Shown piece by piece: positions 12,187 to 25,200 of a stretch of DNA of 64,000 nucleotides. The notes under the pieces are model-generated. The model was given only the letters and a program-made list of their open reading frames with translations. It did not search any database and was not told the origin of the DNA. A program made the translations under genes and the position numbers. Positions within the stretch are counted from its first letter, which is position 1; every line of letters begins with the position of its first letter. The DNA comes from Bryum argenteum (Eukaryota; Streptophyta; Bryopsida; Bryales; Bryaceae): the NCBI GenBank assembly GCA_037043015.1, contig CM073327.1:14924727-14988726 (forward strand), read 5' to 3'.

Positions 12187-14008
12187 GATACAACTCCAGG
12201 CCAGATGTGATGCCAAGCACTTTCTCCAACCATGTCTCCTGTAGAGCAGAGCCCTCTCTTGACTAGCCTAGCCTAATTAAGGTGGATAACGATCATGGTC
12301 AGTTTTCAATTTCCAGACATACCAGCACCTCTTTGCTTGAAGGATGGAGGGATGTCCGCTTAAATTGCCACATGGAGATTGATATAATGGGCTTCAAAAT
12401 CTGGATTTATCATTTTTGGACTGTTCCAACATTTGTTAGAATGTTTAGAATGTTCACATTGAGAATTAACCTACAATGTTGTTATGTACATTCATGTACA
12501 CTTAGGTACCACCTATTATACTAAAATTTATGTTTAGTGTTGGATGACAATTAGTGTATTTATCACCATCATGTCCACAACACTATTTGTCATTTTGTGC
12601 ACAATTAGTGTATGTGGCCACCACTTTTTAATGGGAGCCTCCTTCTAGCCGTCACTTTGTTGCAAGTTGCATAACACTAAATGTCAACTTCTAACACTAA
12701 ATGTCAACTTATTCATTTATTAAAAGTGCATATAAAGTACAGAAAAAGTGCATATTAAGTGAAATGAAATTGAAAAATGAATTAAAGTGACAGACAAATC
12801 TCCAGAATTACAAATTAGTTTTATATGAAGATTAGCGTTATTTACCAAAAGTTACCCGTTACACTATTTCTCAACTCTTTTGGGATTAGTGTTCACTTTG
12901 GGCGCCTTTGCAATCAATGCTCCTTGTCTTCAATGCTCCTTAAACTTAGACAGCCCCATAAGGCTTAGTGAATGCATCATAAGAAAATAAGAAGAATAAT
13001 ATAAAAAAATAAGTGAGAAGTTGAATACATAAATAGCTACAAAGAAACAAGTCTCTCTAGCTTCTTTTGTAATTTAAGGGTCAACAAGATTAGAGAATAA
13101 TTTAAAAGACCTCGGTAATTAACGAAACAACCAATTTCAACAAGTAGGGTTAGCGCTAAAAGTTAAATAATAAATTCATAACATTGCCAAAAAACACCAA
13201 GAAAATTTAGGGGTTAAACAGTGTTGCATGTACTTCCGCATGTACATGTGGTGTATGAAGCGGTAAGACAAATAATTTTCTTTGAGTAAGGGAACCTAAT
13301 TCTTATATTAGCCTAATTTCACTATTTAATGTTTGTGGTACTTTGGTGATATTCATGTGATATATTGTTGGTGAATTTTTGAAGTTTGTGCACGCTGATT
13401 GTTTCTAGGCAAATTTGGAGAATATATGGGGAATTAATTCACACCCTCATCATGCTCAACCTTGGAATGAGTTTATTATATATCTAAGTCACTTATGAAC
13501 AAGGTTCAAACACACATAAAGTTTATATTAATTTTTTTTATTATAGTATATGCTTTATACAAAATAGGAACCTTAGTTATACTTTAAATATGAAATCGAA
13601 CTATTGCATATATCACAAGTACTTGAAAAATTGGTACACACCTTGACAAACTATGCACATGAACCAACCATAGACGTCAATTGCATCTGAGTTGAGAGCT
13701 GATTGAACAGGGGACATTTGAGGTGAAATTTTTCATCCATATTTGGTCTCATCCGAGAGTCTCATCCACAATCGATTCTCCGCGATTGATTCTCCGCGAT
13801 TGACCTAGCGTACTTGGCCCGTCTGTCACTACCTCCTTCGCTTCCCCCTCCCATCCTCGCCTGCTCACAAATCCTAATGCTAAAACATGGAGGCACAATC
13901 GTGAAGTCTACCAGCATCTACGGGCTCAGGCTTATTGGGGTAACATTCTGAAAACTAGCAACAAGTAATGATATCTATTATAAATGCTAATCTATCTTTT
14001 CTTTTAGC
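12187..14008. other. Intergenic region between integrase A and HECT A
   Basis: No gene is supported. 12530-12900 holds scattered TTAGTGTT/AACACTAA motifs and a block (about 12835-12900) repeated at 24005-24085, possibly an old MITE. From about 13730 onward the sequence matches copy B (about 24535) and probably contains the HECT promoter and leader. Confidence 0.5.
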
Positions 14009-14090
14009 AGGTGGGCAGGACATCTCGTCTACTCTTCTCGAAATTTCTTCCGTCTCCTCCACTACAACACGAGTTGTAACCAAACCCAGT
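14009..14090 (+). other. Probable 5' exon of HECT gene A
   Basis: The acceptor TTTTAGCAG is followed by GGGCAGGACATCTCGTCTAC and, about 80 bases later, by the donor CCCAGTAAGT. The same arrangement is at about 24857-24935 in copy B. It could be an untranslated or short coding first exon (reading GGQDISSTLLEISSVSS). The link to the ATG at 14358 is inferred. Confidence 0.4.
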
Positions 14091-14204
14091 AAGTCCAAAC
14101 CTCATTACCCAAGACTCCACTCTCTCAAGTCCCTGCATGAGAAATCAGCAGTCACAGATTGTGAAGAACTTGACAAAATCAAGCATACCCATCTCGCATA
14201 TTAA

Positions 14205-14290
14205 ACAATTCAAGCATAGCCATAAATCAATTCCAACATAGCCATGAATCAATTCCAGCATAGCCATGAATCAATTTCAGCATAGCCAAG
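14205..14290. repeat. 22-bp tandem repeat upstream of HECT A
   Basis: About four units of CATAGCCATGAATCAATTCC, repeated with minor changes. The same array lies at about 25056-25135 in copy B. It is non-coding and just upstream of the start codon. Confidence 0.7.
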
Positions 14291-14357
14291 AAAATGAATA
14301 TGAAAAAAATTCAAGAACTAGGGTCTAACCTTCTAATTGGTACACACAACTAATAAG

Positions 14358-17300
14358 ATGGAGGAGGATTCAGAGAGTGACGAATTTGTTGCACCAAGGA
14401 TTCAAGGCAGTCCTGCACCAAGGATTCAAGGCAGTCCTGCACCAAGGATTCAAGGCAATCCTGACCTTAGCTCAGCAAGAATTCGCACTACAGTATTCCC
14501 TCTACCTATTGTGAATAGTGCACAGGATTTCTCCTATAACCCAGCATTTGGAAGGGGAAGGGCTACTTCATCACGAGGAAGGAACATTTCTTCACAAGGG
14601 AGAGGCACTCCATTTCAGGGAAGAGGGGTTTCATCTGGGGGAAGAGGGGTTCCATCCGGGGGAAGAGGAAATTCCACACAACCTATTCTAACAAGATCAA
14701 TATACATATTCCCCACAAATGCAGTGTGGGTGAACAAGGGAGAAGATACTATACCTTTTGTAGACTCATGGGCTCTTGACTCCCCAAGCATTCTTGTCAA
14801 GTTTCCTGCAAGCACAACATGGGAAGGAGGGTTTGAATCTTTTCCAAGTCATAGTGTTGAGCATGGGATTGCTTTAGCCTTTGCAAGAACTCTTGAATTG
14901 AGTATAAACACTAATTTCTCTGGATTATTCTACAAGAGGAGCAAAAAACGCAAAGGCATGGGGGAGGAGAGAGGATTCTACTTAGAGCCTTACCATAGAG
15001 TGAAGGGTTCCCTCTTTGGAACCCTTGCGGCTAACGCAAATGTCATCTACTGCCCTGATCTATCCCAATTGCCAGAGTTAGGGGTTGCTAGCTACATGAG
15101 AAAATTAAATGCCTCAGCACATACCATCAGCAGCATGCCTTTATCAGTCCTTGCTCCTCCATCCAGGGTAGGATCAACTCTAGCTGCACTTCCCAGCTGC
15201 AGAATGCCCTCGGCAGCCCCAACTCCTCCGTCTTGGGCAGCATCAGATAGAGCAGTTCATGTTCAATCTGCATCATCCAGAGTAGCGACAGCCCCAGCTG
15301 CACTTCCCAATTGCAGAATGCCCTCAGCAGTCCCAACTCCTCCATCTTGGACAGCATCAGATCTAGCAGTTCATGTTCAACCTGCATCATCTAGCAGATC
15401 ATTGACAAGCTCATCAGCATAACCCATTGATTTAACAAGCTTCATTGATGAAGACATATTCTTCCATGAAGAAAGCTTAGACCAGCTCTCTGAAGCATGG
15501 CTAAAGGCAGAAGAGGCATACTACATAGCATTGGAAGGCAGAAGAGGCATACTACATACCATGAGTTTCCAGCATCAACCTGCAGCTGAGGCAGGACAAA
15601 GCACCTCCTTTTGGTTGGCAATGAAAGAGTTGGAAAACACAATTCTACATGCCCCTGCAGATCACCAATCACAATTTCAGTCAATTACTCAAACGTTGAT
15701 AAAGTGCAGGGACAAGAGATGGGGCCTGTCATGCAAGGAAAGCGACCTGATAAAGTTAACAAGTCATCCAGCTTTATGTATGTATGCATCATCAGACATA
15801 CGAAGAGAGTTCGAATCTGCAGCCAGACCATTTTGGAATGAATGGGCTGAATTTGAAAGAATTCTCACCTTTCTTCCAGAAGATGCAACTTGTAAGGGTC
15901 ATGCCCAATTACTTCTACAGACCTATGGAGCAAAGGGCAAAGATAGCCTCTACAAGTTAGAGGAGTTCTTTGCACTTCCTTCAAACAAAAAGATTACAAG
16001 AAGTCTACTGGAATTGATGTGCAGCTCCAATTTAACTCCTGATCAGGAAGAAGAGGACTTGTTCAACAAAAGAAAAGAAGTTGAATTAGCCTTGCTTGAA
16101 TACCAAAGGCATTTCCTAAAGAATTCAGTGTTTCAATCAATCAAGCAATTCATGGAGACATCTTATCTTGTTCAAGAGCATCACATCAAGGTATAATCCT
16201 CCTACTCTATTGTACATCTTTCTTGAATAAAATTTTTGAATACATTATAATTCTAATGATTAAGGCCAAATGCAGGTTTATCAGGGGCGTGAATACAATT
16301 CATTCTGTGAAAAATGGAGGGAGGTGACTTTGGAGAACAAGGCTTGCTACAAAGTCAAGATTGATTTTGTTCACAAGAGTGGAATAGCAGAAACTGACAC
16401 AATTGACTTAAATGGGTTGACACATGCATGGCTTACCAATTCATGGAAACAGTTCTTCTCCATGCCCTTTGTGAGTTACTTCTTTCCATCTTCTCTTTCT
16501 TTTGTAGATCATATTGACCCTGCATTATTTCAACAAAACCACTCATGAGTACATGTGATATTGCAAAATCAGAACTACAACAGCATCTTTGAATACCCCA
16601 ACAACCGAGAGGGATCAATTCTGCATCCACTTAAAGACTCAGAAGTTGTGCGGCCAGACTTACAACTGGACACTGTAAGCTACTTACAAACTTATTCATT
16701 TCTTCATTACAAACTTATATTGTGATATAACTGTGGATGTACAAAATGTAACTGTACAGGCAAAAATGCTGGGCCACCTCATTTGGATGATAGCTGCAAG
16801 CGGCTTGGAGGTCAATCGACCCTTTACATTCTCAACTTTGCTAATGATATGCAAGCAAGTTCCAGACTCTCAAGACTTATCCCAAGGGGTGGATCAACAA
16901 CTAAGAGCCACTCTGGAGTGGGATTTTCGTCTGTGCTATCCTTCAAAGTAGAACATCCTACGCCAACTGAGAAAATCACTTGAAGAAGCAAAGAATTTCA
17001 TTTCTCACCTCTCCGCTGAAGAAATTGATGAAGATATTGGATGGTCATTTGTTGGCTTTACTCTTGTTGATGAAGAATGGGCTGCTCAGGTTGAAGCCAA
17101 AATTGGGGCTATTATCTGGTCTCATCTCTTCAAAGAGAGAGAGTTGATTGGTGCTGCTCTCCGAGAGGGCTTCAAACTAGCCATTGAGACAGCCCCAACA
17201 TCTGCAACAAGGAAGGCAGAGTTTCAGTCCAACATCAGTCTTCTAAACCCTGATTGCTTGAAGATAATTTTTTCAGGAGCATGCTCTGTTGAGCCAGCAG

Positions 17301-17599
17301 AATTCCTGAAGGTGATTGAATTTGACGATAGCATTACTGAGCAACAACGAACCTGGTTTTGTGCTGCAATCCATCGTATGACAAATTCGGAGAGAACAAG
17401 GCTTGCTGTGTTCATTACTGGTTTGGAGTTCTTCACCACCTCAAAGATCAAGGTCAGTCTATTGGACAGGGATGATGAGCCCTGCATTCAATCCAGCACA
17501 TGTTTCAGTACATTGTCTCTTCCACCATACAAAAGCTTGGAGAATATGGTCCAAAAGATCAACTACTCTACTATGGATTCTAGCTATGGCAGACCTTAG
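14358..17599 (+). pseudogene. HECT-type E3 ubiquitin ligase-like gene, copy A
   Basis: The ATG at 14358 (MEEDSESDEFVAPRIQGSP) starts an exon with three APRIQGSP repeats, an Arg-Gly-rich RGG-like region (14560-14680) and a duplicated Pro/Ser segment. The C-terminal exon (about 16760-17599) gives the HECT C-lobe: LLNPDCLKIIFSGACSVE, EFDDSITEQQRTWFCAAIH, AVFITGLEFF and SSTCFSTLSLPPYKSLE, with the catalytic Cys codon at 17501. HECT ligases accept ubiquitin on this Cys and pass it to a target protein. Exons in between: about 15423-16194, 16275-16469, 16508-16675. Inactivating stops: TAA at 15421 (GAA in copy B), TGA near 16545, TAG near 16950 (TGG in copy B). It follows the integrase on the same strand. 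Confidence 0.75.
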
Positions 17600-18299
17600 G
17601 ACCTGAGTAGCAGTTGGATTAGTTCAATAGCAGTAGAATATAGGTCATACAACATGAATCCAAGCAGACTCCCAAAATAAAGGTCATTCAGCATAGGTCC
17701 AAGCAAACTCTCCTACTTTCTTTGTTAAGTCCAATGAGGTAGTCTTCAATCACCCAAATTACACTATGTACACACGATCAACCACACTGGAATTTGGGTC
17801 AGCAATCTGGACGAAGGTGACACTGTGTTGAAGTAAACCTCGGCTGACCCTGAGGACTTGCAAGAAACTCATGCATTTCTATACAGATCATCTCGTTTGT
17901 GATATTCCCCACTGTGTCCCAAACATGAGAAAGCCACACTCTCGCCAAGCAAAGTAGCGTACCTCTCAATCTGCTCTAATCTCTGCCCACCATGATCGTG
18001 CTTTGCTTCATATCCTCATAGCTTCATATCCTCTTATGGCTCAACCACTGTCCTTCAGTGTCCTAATGTTCAGTGTTTTACCATTCATCGTGCATCGCCC
18101 CTACAGCATCAAGAATCGAAGTCAAGTAAAGAGAGCAACAACCAAGACCTGTACACAATCGATCAGAGTATGACAAGGAAATTTGAAAGAGTGATGTGTA
18201 ATCGTTTCTGTTCATCAAGCCACAGGAGAATCAAAGTCAGGTACAGATGAAGCATTTCAAGCAGGTTTTCAAGGAAAAAATGAAGGAGGTGAGCTGTGT
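17600..18299. other. Downstream flank of HECT A
   Basis: 17600-17730 still matches copy B (28440-28573) and then the two copies diverge. The rest holds no gene I can recognise. Confidence 0.4.
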
Positions 18300-18542
18300 C
18301 TATGTACCAGGCGAGTGGCGTCTGCCCTTGTTCCAAGGCACTTTGCCTTTATTGGCTTTTGCAATCCTGTCCCGCCCATCGGCAACGTCTGCCCCGGTTC
18401 TCCCTGAACCCCTTTTTCCATCTCTTCGAAACTTTGCCCTCCTGTACACAACGTGGAAGAATACAACTCTGCGCCACGCACCGTTCCTTGCAAATCTAAA
18501 GTGACCATGCCATCCGCGGAAAGGCCTTTGCACCAACAACAC
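18300..18542 (-). pseudogene. Captured host exon with NUMOD3 motif
   Basis: The minus strand reads DGRDRIAKANKGKVPWNKG, then RRHSPG, immediately followed by a GTACAT donor-like site. The pattern IxxANKGKxPWNKGRxHS is the NUMOD3 motif of plastid/nuclear plant proteins and GIY-YIG-associated nucleases. No other part of such a gene is nearby, so this looks like an exon picked up by the element. The N-terminal part is of unclear reading frame. Confidence 0.5.
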
Positions 18543-19079
18543 CCAAAGTCCTCAACATCAAGATGGGAAGCGCTGCAATTGAGAAAAAAGGACCGATGGT
18601 CCAGATCCAAACCTTAGTTGTGAGTATGAATATACTCAAATGTTGAGTGCTTTGATCACCTTCTCTTTACTCACGTCCCATGGTACACCACAATTTCAAG
18701 TGATTAGAATGAAAGCTTGATTAGGGTGCTCGCCGCCGCATTGATCGAAGTGCTAGAGAGAGAATGTGCGAGGTGCTCAGTTTAGTACCTCTCGGTAGAA
18801 CCCCCGCCCAAAGAGGGATGAAGTTGGAGGCGTAGTCGCCTGTCCTTAGCCGCAATCGCGAACCGCGCCTTCACAGTGTGGTTCCCCAGTACCTTGCAGA
18901 ATTTCTCCACGTCTAACCCCTGCAGAATGGCCGCCTTGGTTCCTCATCGTTTGCTTCAATTGCGAGGAGCAGCGCTGCAGACAAGAGAACGGAGACCAAA
19001 ACTACAACCTTGGAACCGTTGGAGCTTGCGGAAACCCTAAGACAGGCGAGACCGGAAACGCGCACAACGGGCGGACTCG
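18543..19079. other. Unassigned host-like segment next to the right arm of copy A
   Basis: GC content and short reading frames (minus: LRVSASSNGSKVVVLVSVLL near 19000) suggest a captured host gene 5' end, but I cannot identify it. It occupies the same position as the NOP56-like piece beside the right arm of copy B. Confidence 0.35.
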
Positions 19080-19575
19080 GAAATGGGCGCAGGGCGGAGA
19101 CCGGAAATGGGCACAACGGCGGTCCGGGCAGGTCCGGAATGGGCGGGCATGCCAAAAATAAATCGATGGTTGTTCAAGGAATCTTCCCGGGGTGTATGGA
19201 ATCTACCCGGGCCACACCCATGCATGCCCGGGTTGGGAAATGGCCCTGGAATGGCCCTTTTGGCATTCCCTAGCCATTCCAGGGCCCTTTCCCCAACCCC
19301 GGGCATGCTTGGGTGTGGCCCGGGGTAGATTCCATACACCCGGGATAGATTCCATATACTTTGGGAAAGATTCCATACACCCCCGAGGAAGATTCCATAC
19401 ACCCCGGGGAAGATTTCATACACCCCTGAGGAAGATTCCATACACCCACGGGGAATATACTCCGTAGCAGATGAGTTTTATTTTTGGCATGCCCGCCCAG
19501 TCGGGACCTGCCCGCCCATTTGGGACCTGCCCGGCCTGCCCGTTGTGCCCATTTCCGGGCTGCCCGTTTTACATG
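19080..19575. repeat. Central palindrome joining elements A and B
   Basis: A GC-rich inverted repeat centred at about 19270. The left arm runs GGAATCTTCCCGGGGTGTAT ... GGCCCTGGAATGGCCCTTTT; the right arm repeats these in reverse complement with five degenerate 21-bp units. It corresponds to a right arm of copy A fused to a left arm of copy B, so the tandem copies share one junction. It can form a long cruciform. Confidence 0.7.
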
Positions 19576-19850
19576 CGGATTAGACTAGCGGAATGCTGCA
19601 AAGCCGGGAAAAAGCCAGCGTGCTCTTTGAGCAGAGTGACGCCGACGGAATCCGCAACCTTCAACTTAACAAGCTGATGTCCTTCGCCTGAGCTCGCACT
19701 GCCAGGCTTCTTCCCTTGCGCACCCGCATTTTGCTGGTTGCTGCGCCCCTGCAGGAATCCCGCCATTGACTTCTTGGACGCCACTGCCGTCGTCGACGAG
19801 GGCGCGGCCATCAGCCTGTTGGCCAGCATCGCATTGGCAGCCATTGCAAG
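19569..19850 (-). pseudogene. Captured host 5' exon, unidentified
   Basis: The minus strand reads MAANAMLANRLMAAPSSTTA, then SKKSMAGFLQG, and continues open for about 90 residues. The start fits an organelle-targeting-like N-terminus. A shortened, interrupted copy exists in element A (8565-8830). I do not recognise the protein. It lies upstream of integrase B in the opposite direction. Confidence 0.35.
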
Positions 19851-20639
19851 CCTCCTAAACCCTACAATACAAAAAATTCCTTCAACCTCCAATGCACCTA
19901 AAACCCAAAACCCACGGCAATTTGATGAATGGAGTTGAATTTGTTACCGCATGGTGTGCTAGAATGCTGAAGAAGCTTATTGCCATTTTAGCAGGTTCTT
20001 GAATTGGGGGTGCGAAAATGTGCATGAGAGCTTTGGCCCATGTTTCAGCTGCTCGTGGGTGGCAGCATTTGCCCCTCCTCTCTAATTTGCTCGGACAGCG
20101 GCTTCAGCTTTGAACTTATTCATTGCAGCGGAGCTTCCATTTTAGCGGCTTATACTCCCTTTGGTACGATTATCAGACTTTTAATTTCTTGTCATGATAG
20201 AAGATCACGATTTGAAATGAAATAACTCACTTCGAAATGTTCGACTCTGTCTCCTCTTCCCTTGGCAGAGCTCGCATTTGCCATCAAGGACATGTAAGTG
20301 GAGCGAGGCAGACTTTCTTGTAGGTTGCAGTTTATGAATCACTTTTCTTCAGCAATTTTGAGCTTTGAAAATCGACTGCATTGGCCATGTCCTTCCTCTT
20401 TCCGATTTCCTACATTGCTTTAGGATGTGCATTGAACGAGGCTATGAACTGCCTTACATTTGCCTGAACTTCCTTACATTGAAAGCCATTAATATATCCA
20501 TTTTTCTTCCTTTTGCAGGAGGCAACCATTGAGCAGCTTCTTTGCCCATTTTTCTAGCTCCTCTGAAGGATGAGTTTCCTGATGTTTCCGCTCTGGTGCA
20601 AGAATGATTGATAGTACTGTCTAGACACGTCTTTTTGAC

Positions 20640-23540
20640 ATGGAGCAACCAGTTGACCTAGTGGATTACGTTCACAACATGTTGGCCGAAGGAGTTCCAT
20701 TGAAGCGAATTTCAGAGGCCTTGAGCATCTCTGATCCTAGGCGCTTGAAGAGGCTCCTATCGAAGGCACTAGGTCGCAGATTTCGAGTGTTCGATAGTTT
20801 GACAATTGATGAGGTCTCTGAGAAAATTGAAGCTTTCATTCCAATTCGGGAGCATGGAGCCAATTGGGGCATCCTTCATGTGAAATCTGCACTTGCACGT
20901 TTGAGCTTGAGACCTCCTAGGAGGAAGATTGCAAGAGCTTTGCGAGATCTTGGCGGTATGCTTTGAAGTTGGAAACAATTTTGTTCAATTCTCATCTTCA
21001 TGCGTGCCTTACATCTTAATGTATTAATCGGACACAGAGAACTTGAATTTAAGACCTTAATTAATGAATATAGCCCTGTCTAGCAAACCGCTTGCAAGCG
21101 TGTGATTGATTGGAGCGAAAGTATGAGTGAGACCTCGAATTGAGAGTCCTTGGAAGGCCCAACTATACTCGAGAGACAGTCTCATCGCACCATGATCGAT
21201 CTAGCTATGGCCACAATCATCAACTAGCTATGGTCCCCTAACTATGACTACAATCATCGATAGAATTCCTCACGATCATCAATCCAATCAAGTTTGTGTT
21301 CGATCTAGCGTGTTCATCGATCATCATTTCAAGAGAGAATTGAACACGAGATGAGAGGGAAATGTAGTAAGAAAGTCAATGTATCCCTGTCTTAAAAAAT
21401 TGTAGCATCGCTATGGCCTCTACTTGTACAATCATGGATAGAATTCCTCACACTCTGATACATTAATTCTATCAAGTTATAATGAAGTTTTTGTGCAGGG
21501 GCTCATTACGAAAGAAGGCGTCGGGGGTTGCCTTTGGCAAGACGACAATACAACGTTACGACGCCCATGGCACTTTGGCATATTGACTGTGAGTCCCTAC
21601 AACCCTAACAATACGAGTACTAAGATTTTTGTCTAATCTCAAAACTAAGATTTGTTTGCTTGATTACAGCCTACGACAAGCTAGCCATGTATGGATTGCG
21701 AGTGCATGGCTGTATAGATGGGGCGTCGCACTACGTGCTGTACGCGAAGGTAGCTTCGGACAAGACTCAAAAACAGTCTTTGAGCCTTTTAGAAGAGCCG
21801 TGGAGAAATTTGGGGCCCCACTGCGAGTTCGATCAGACTTTGCGTCAGAGCATGCGCTCATTCGCCGACTCATGGAAGAAGTGCGTGCCGACACAAGAAA
21901 TCCTTTTCTTGTGGGTTCCTCTGTTCACAATCAGGTAAAATATTCTTTGTATTTGTTTTGCTAGTGAATATGACAACATATTTGTACTTACTTCTACTCA
22001 TCCTTAGCTCCAAACAAAATTGCACGTAGGGTACCAAATGTAAATTTATACAGTATCTGTAACCTCCAAATATGTAAATATTTCTATAGTTTATGTACCA
22101 GAATACCATAATTGAATTCATGTAAGATAAACATGGACGAGCATCACATGAGGCCCACTGGGGGAAAGTACAACCATGTGCACCACATTGTAATATAAAC
22201 AATTGTTTACTTAGGTTAGGGTGGTCGGTTTCTGTAGTATGTACATGCTACATAATATAGGTTAGCAGTACACAAGGATAATGCAATTTTAAGTATAGTT
22301 TGTGTATTGCACAAAATATTATACCCCATTTTTTGTAAGGAAAGTTTGTACGTCATGTGGTTATTTAGGTCTGATTGTGTGCATAAACAATTATGCACAT
22401 TGAAAAAGTACGACACACCATATAGTGATTGTGTTGTAATAGATTCTCGATAAGTTTACAATTTCTGTACACATGTTGATAGCGCAGATAAATAAAGCTT
22501 GGGTTGTGACATAATAATTTATTCACGTATAGGGAGAAAAAAACAATATTCGAAAACGTCCATGTTAATGTGATACACAGTTTAATGTTCGAATGGCCAA
22601 GGGAATTCTTTTTATAGACATGTGCAAAGCTTGTAGGAGACCGATAAAAGTGAAATCATATGTATTGGACTCTTTACAACTAATTGTGTAATTTGCATAA
22701 GTAATAGAGAGTAGGGGTTTCCTGAAGTGTCCACCTTCAAATATTGAGAGTGGGTACACTGAATTTTGCAGTTTTTAACCACTTGTCATTCATTTCTATG
22801 CAGAGAATTGAGCATTGGTGGGGAGGCACCTCTGGGAAAAGGTTATTTGGTACTATAAAAATGCTTTCAAAGTAATGGTTTCTGAAGGCTTATTTACCCC
22901 AGACGATCCCTTTCAACGAGCTTCATTCATAGCTGTCTTTCTTCCAGTACTACTGTACTACACCATGTGGTGGAGGAGTATGTAGGTGTTTGGAATACGC
23001 ACCTTGTTCGCCAAATCAACGAAAATGGTAGATATCGTCCTTCTCACGTCCCGGCTCGTTACTTCCGGGAGTATGAGAGGTTACATGGGTGGGTTTCCAA
23101 GAACTTAAATTGTAATTCACATTTTACAACAATGTCATTGCAATCGTAAAAATATTGATTTCTTGTGTTGGTGCTGTTCCAGATGGACCTCGCATATTGA
23201 AGATGTGCATATTGGAGATGATCTTCATCGCATAGGAACGCAAGACTTGGGGCCACCTGGTTTGCAAACATGGAGGGCCCGTCGGCGAGCCCCAGACCAC
23301 ACCATGTTTCAAATACCTGAGTTGCCACATGGGCTTACTGTGTTGCGAGATTTGGCGTACGCAAGGGGAAAAGTAGGACGAGACAATCTCCAGTGCTTTC
23401 ATTTGCATTACTATTTGTCACATTATTGCTACGTAGCCCATGAGAGTCACATGTATGTGAATCAGTTGACTGCTCTAGACCATTCAGTTGAAAGTAGAGA
23501 TGCTTACACTCTTTTACTAGAGTCTGCAGTTATTAGCTAA
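20640..23540 (+). pseudogene. DDE integrase (integrase core domain), copy B
   Basis: Nearly identical to copy A in its coding parts. Here intron 2 is intact: the donor after WHID (GTGAGT at 21590) and the acceptor before YDKLAMYGLRVHG (near 21669). The spliced protein reads WHIDSYDKLAMYGLRVHG. The first catalytic Asp codon is at 21585, the second (VRSDFASEH) at 21836, and the Glu (RIEHWW) at 22810. That spacing is DD34E. A 2-base insertion just after RIEHWW (about 22817) breaks the frame at the start of exon 4; exon 5 is intact to the stop at 23540. Intron 1 is longer than in copy A (about 530 against about 140 bases). Copies A and B are thus damaged in different places. Confidence 0.8.
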
Positions 23541-25200
23541 GATACAACTCCAGGCCAGATGTGATGCCAAGCACTTTCTCCAACCATGTCTCCATGACTC
23601 CTGTAGAGCAGAGCCCTCTCTTGACGAGCCTAGCCTAGCCTAACTTTTTTTGCAATCCAAGTATAGAAGAGTTGTTGATTATGGTAGAGTGCCGAAAATA
23701 GCTCAATTTTCAGATCTAGAAATCTACAGGGATGTCACAAGTACTAGCAATTTTCATACATGTGGAAAATTAGTAGAAAGATAGAGCAAGTGGAATCATC
23801 ATTTTTGGACTCCTCTACAATGAGTTATAAATTTTTGAAGTTGGAAATATAGGTGTTCCTAAAATGGTGCCCTAAAGTGATACCCAATAATGTCTGCTAT
23901 AAGTACATGATACTATTGCATGTGGGAGCTATTATGTACCTCTGACTCAAGATTGCTAGGGCTCCATTTTCGGCACTGCGCCATTTTCGGCACTCTACCA
24001 TAGTGTTATATGAAGATTAGCGTTATTTACCAAAAGTTACCAGTTACACTATTTCGCAACTCTTTTGAGATTAGTGTTCACTTTGGGCCGCCTTGGCAAT
24101 CAATGCTCCTTGTCTTTTCTTCAAGTCACCAATTGCACCAACTTCAATAAATTCTTCCACTTGTAAGAAAGTTAGCATGCTCTCACATTTAGTGGATTCT
24201 CCGCAAACTAAGGTAGGAGCACCTTAAACCAAGACAGCCCCCTGAAGGAATCTGTAGACTCACCTTGCCGTAGTTACAAGCGGGACTTTCACTCTTAAAT
24301 GACAATTCATGGCCTTTTCAAGTAGCTTGAAAGTAGATCACAACATCTTTTGTATTTGGGCATTATGAATGTGGCACGTCAAATGAACAACATAGTTTTA
24401 GGTCATTCTTCCAAAAATCAACATAACAGTAATCAAGTGGTGATTCAGAATCCCCTCTCAGCGATTCATCTAAGCCCTCCGGAGATTAAGCTAAATTACC
24501 AATGCGGTGGTGAAGTTGGATCCCGACCGCATCCATTTGACGTGAAATTTTTCATCCATATTTGGTCTCATCCGACAGTCTCATCCAGAGTGATTCTCCG
24601 TGATTGACCTAGCGTCCTTGACCCGTCTGTCACTACCTCCTTCGCTTCGCTTCCCCCTCCCATCCTCGCCTCCTCACAAATTCTAATGCTAAAACATGGA
24701 GGCACGATCGTGAAGTCTAGCAGCGTCTACGTGCTCAAGCTTATTGGGGTAACATTCTGAAAACTAGCAACATCTCTTGAATGGCCTTATGGACCGGATT
24801 GTGCCCAACAAGTAATGATATCTATTGTAAATGCTAATCTATCTTTTCTTTTAGCAGGTGGGCAGGACATCTCATCTACTCTTCTCGAAATTTCTTCCGT
24901 CTCCTCCACTACAGCACGAGTTGTAACCAAACCCAGTAAGTCCAAACCTCATTACCCATGACTCCACTCTCTAGTCCCTGCATGAGAAATCAACAGTCAC
25001 AGATTGTGAAGAACTTGACAAAATCAAGCATACCCATCTCGCATATTAAACAATTCAAGCATAGCCATGAATCAATTCCAACATAGCCATGAATCAATTC
25101 CAGTGTAGCCATGAATCAATTTCAGCATAGCCAAGAAAATGAATATAAAAAAAAATTCAAGAACTAGGGTCTAACCTTCTGATTGGTACACACAGCTAAC
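23541..25200. other. Intergenic region between integrase B and HECT B
   Basis: No gene is supported. 23640-24000 has inverted motifs related to GCCGAAAATAGC / CGGCACTCTACCATA, suggesting a MITE absent from copy A. About 24005-24085 repeats 12835-12900. From 24535 on it matches the HECT upstream region of copy A, including the 22-bp repeats at 25056-25135. Confidence 0.45.

Larger units (their letters stand above)
7523..19270. mobile_element. Integrase-HECT element, copy A
   Basis: It is bounded by GC-rich foldback arms (about 7523-8055 on the left; the inverted arm at about 19080-19270 on the right). Contents in order: host gene scraps, a DDE integrase gene (9690-12186), a HECT ubiquitin ligase-like gene (14358-17599), more host scraps. 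Copy B repeats the same integrase and HECT genes about 10.9 kb further on. The exact ends and any target duplication are not certain. Both coding genes carry inactivating changes. Confidence 0.65.

Noticed and set aside
19010-19467. Open frames across the central palindrome
   Set aside because: Same repeat-driven frames as in the other arms, read on both strands.
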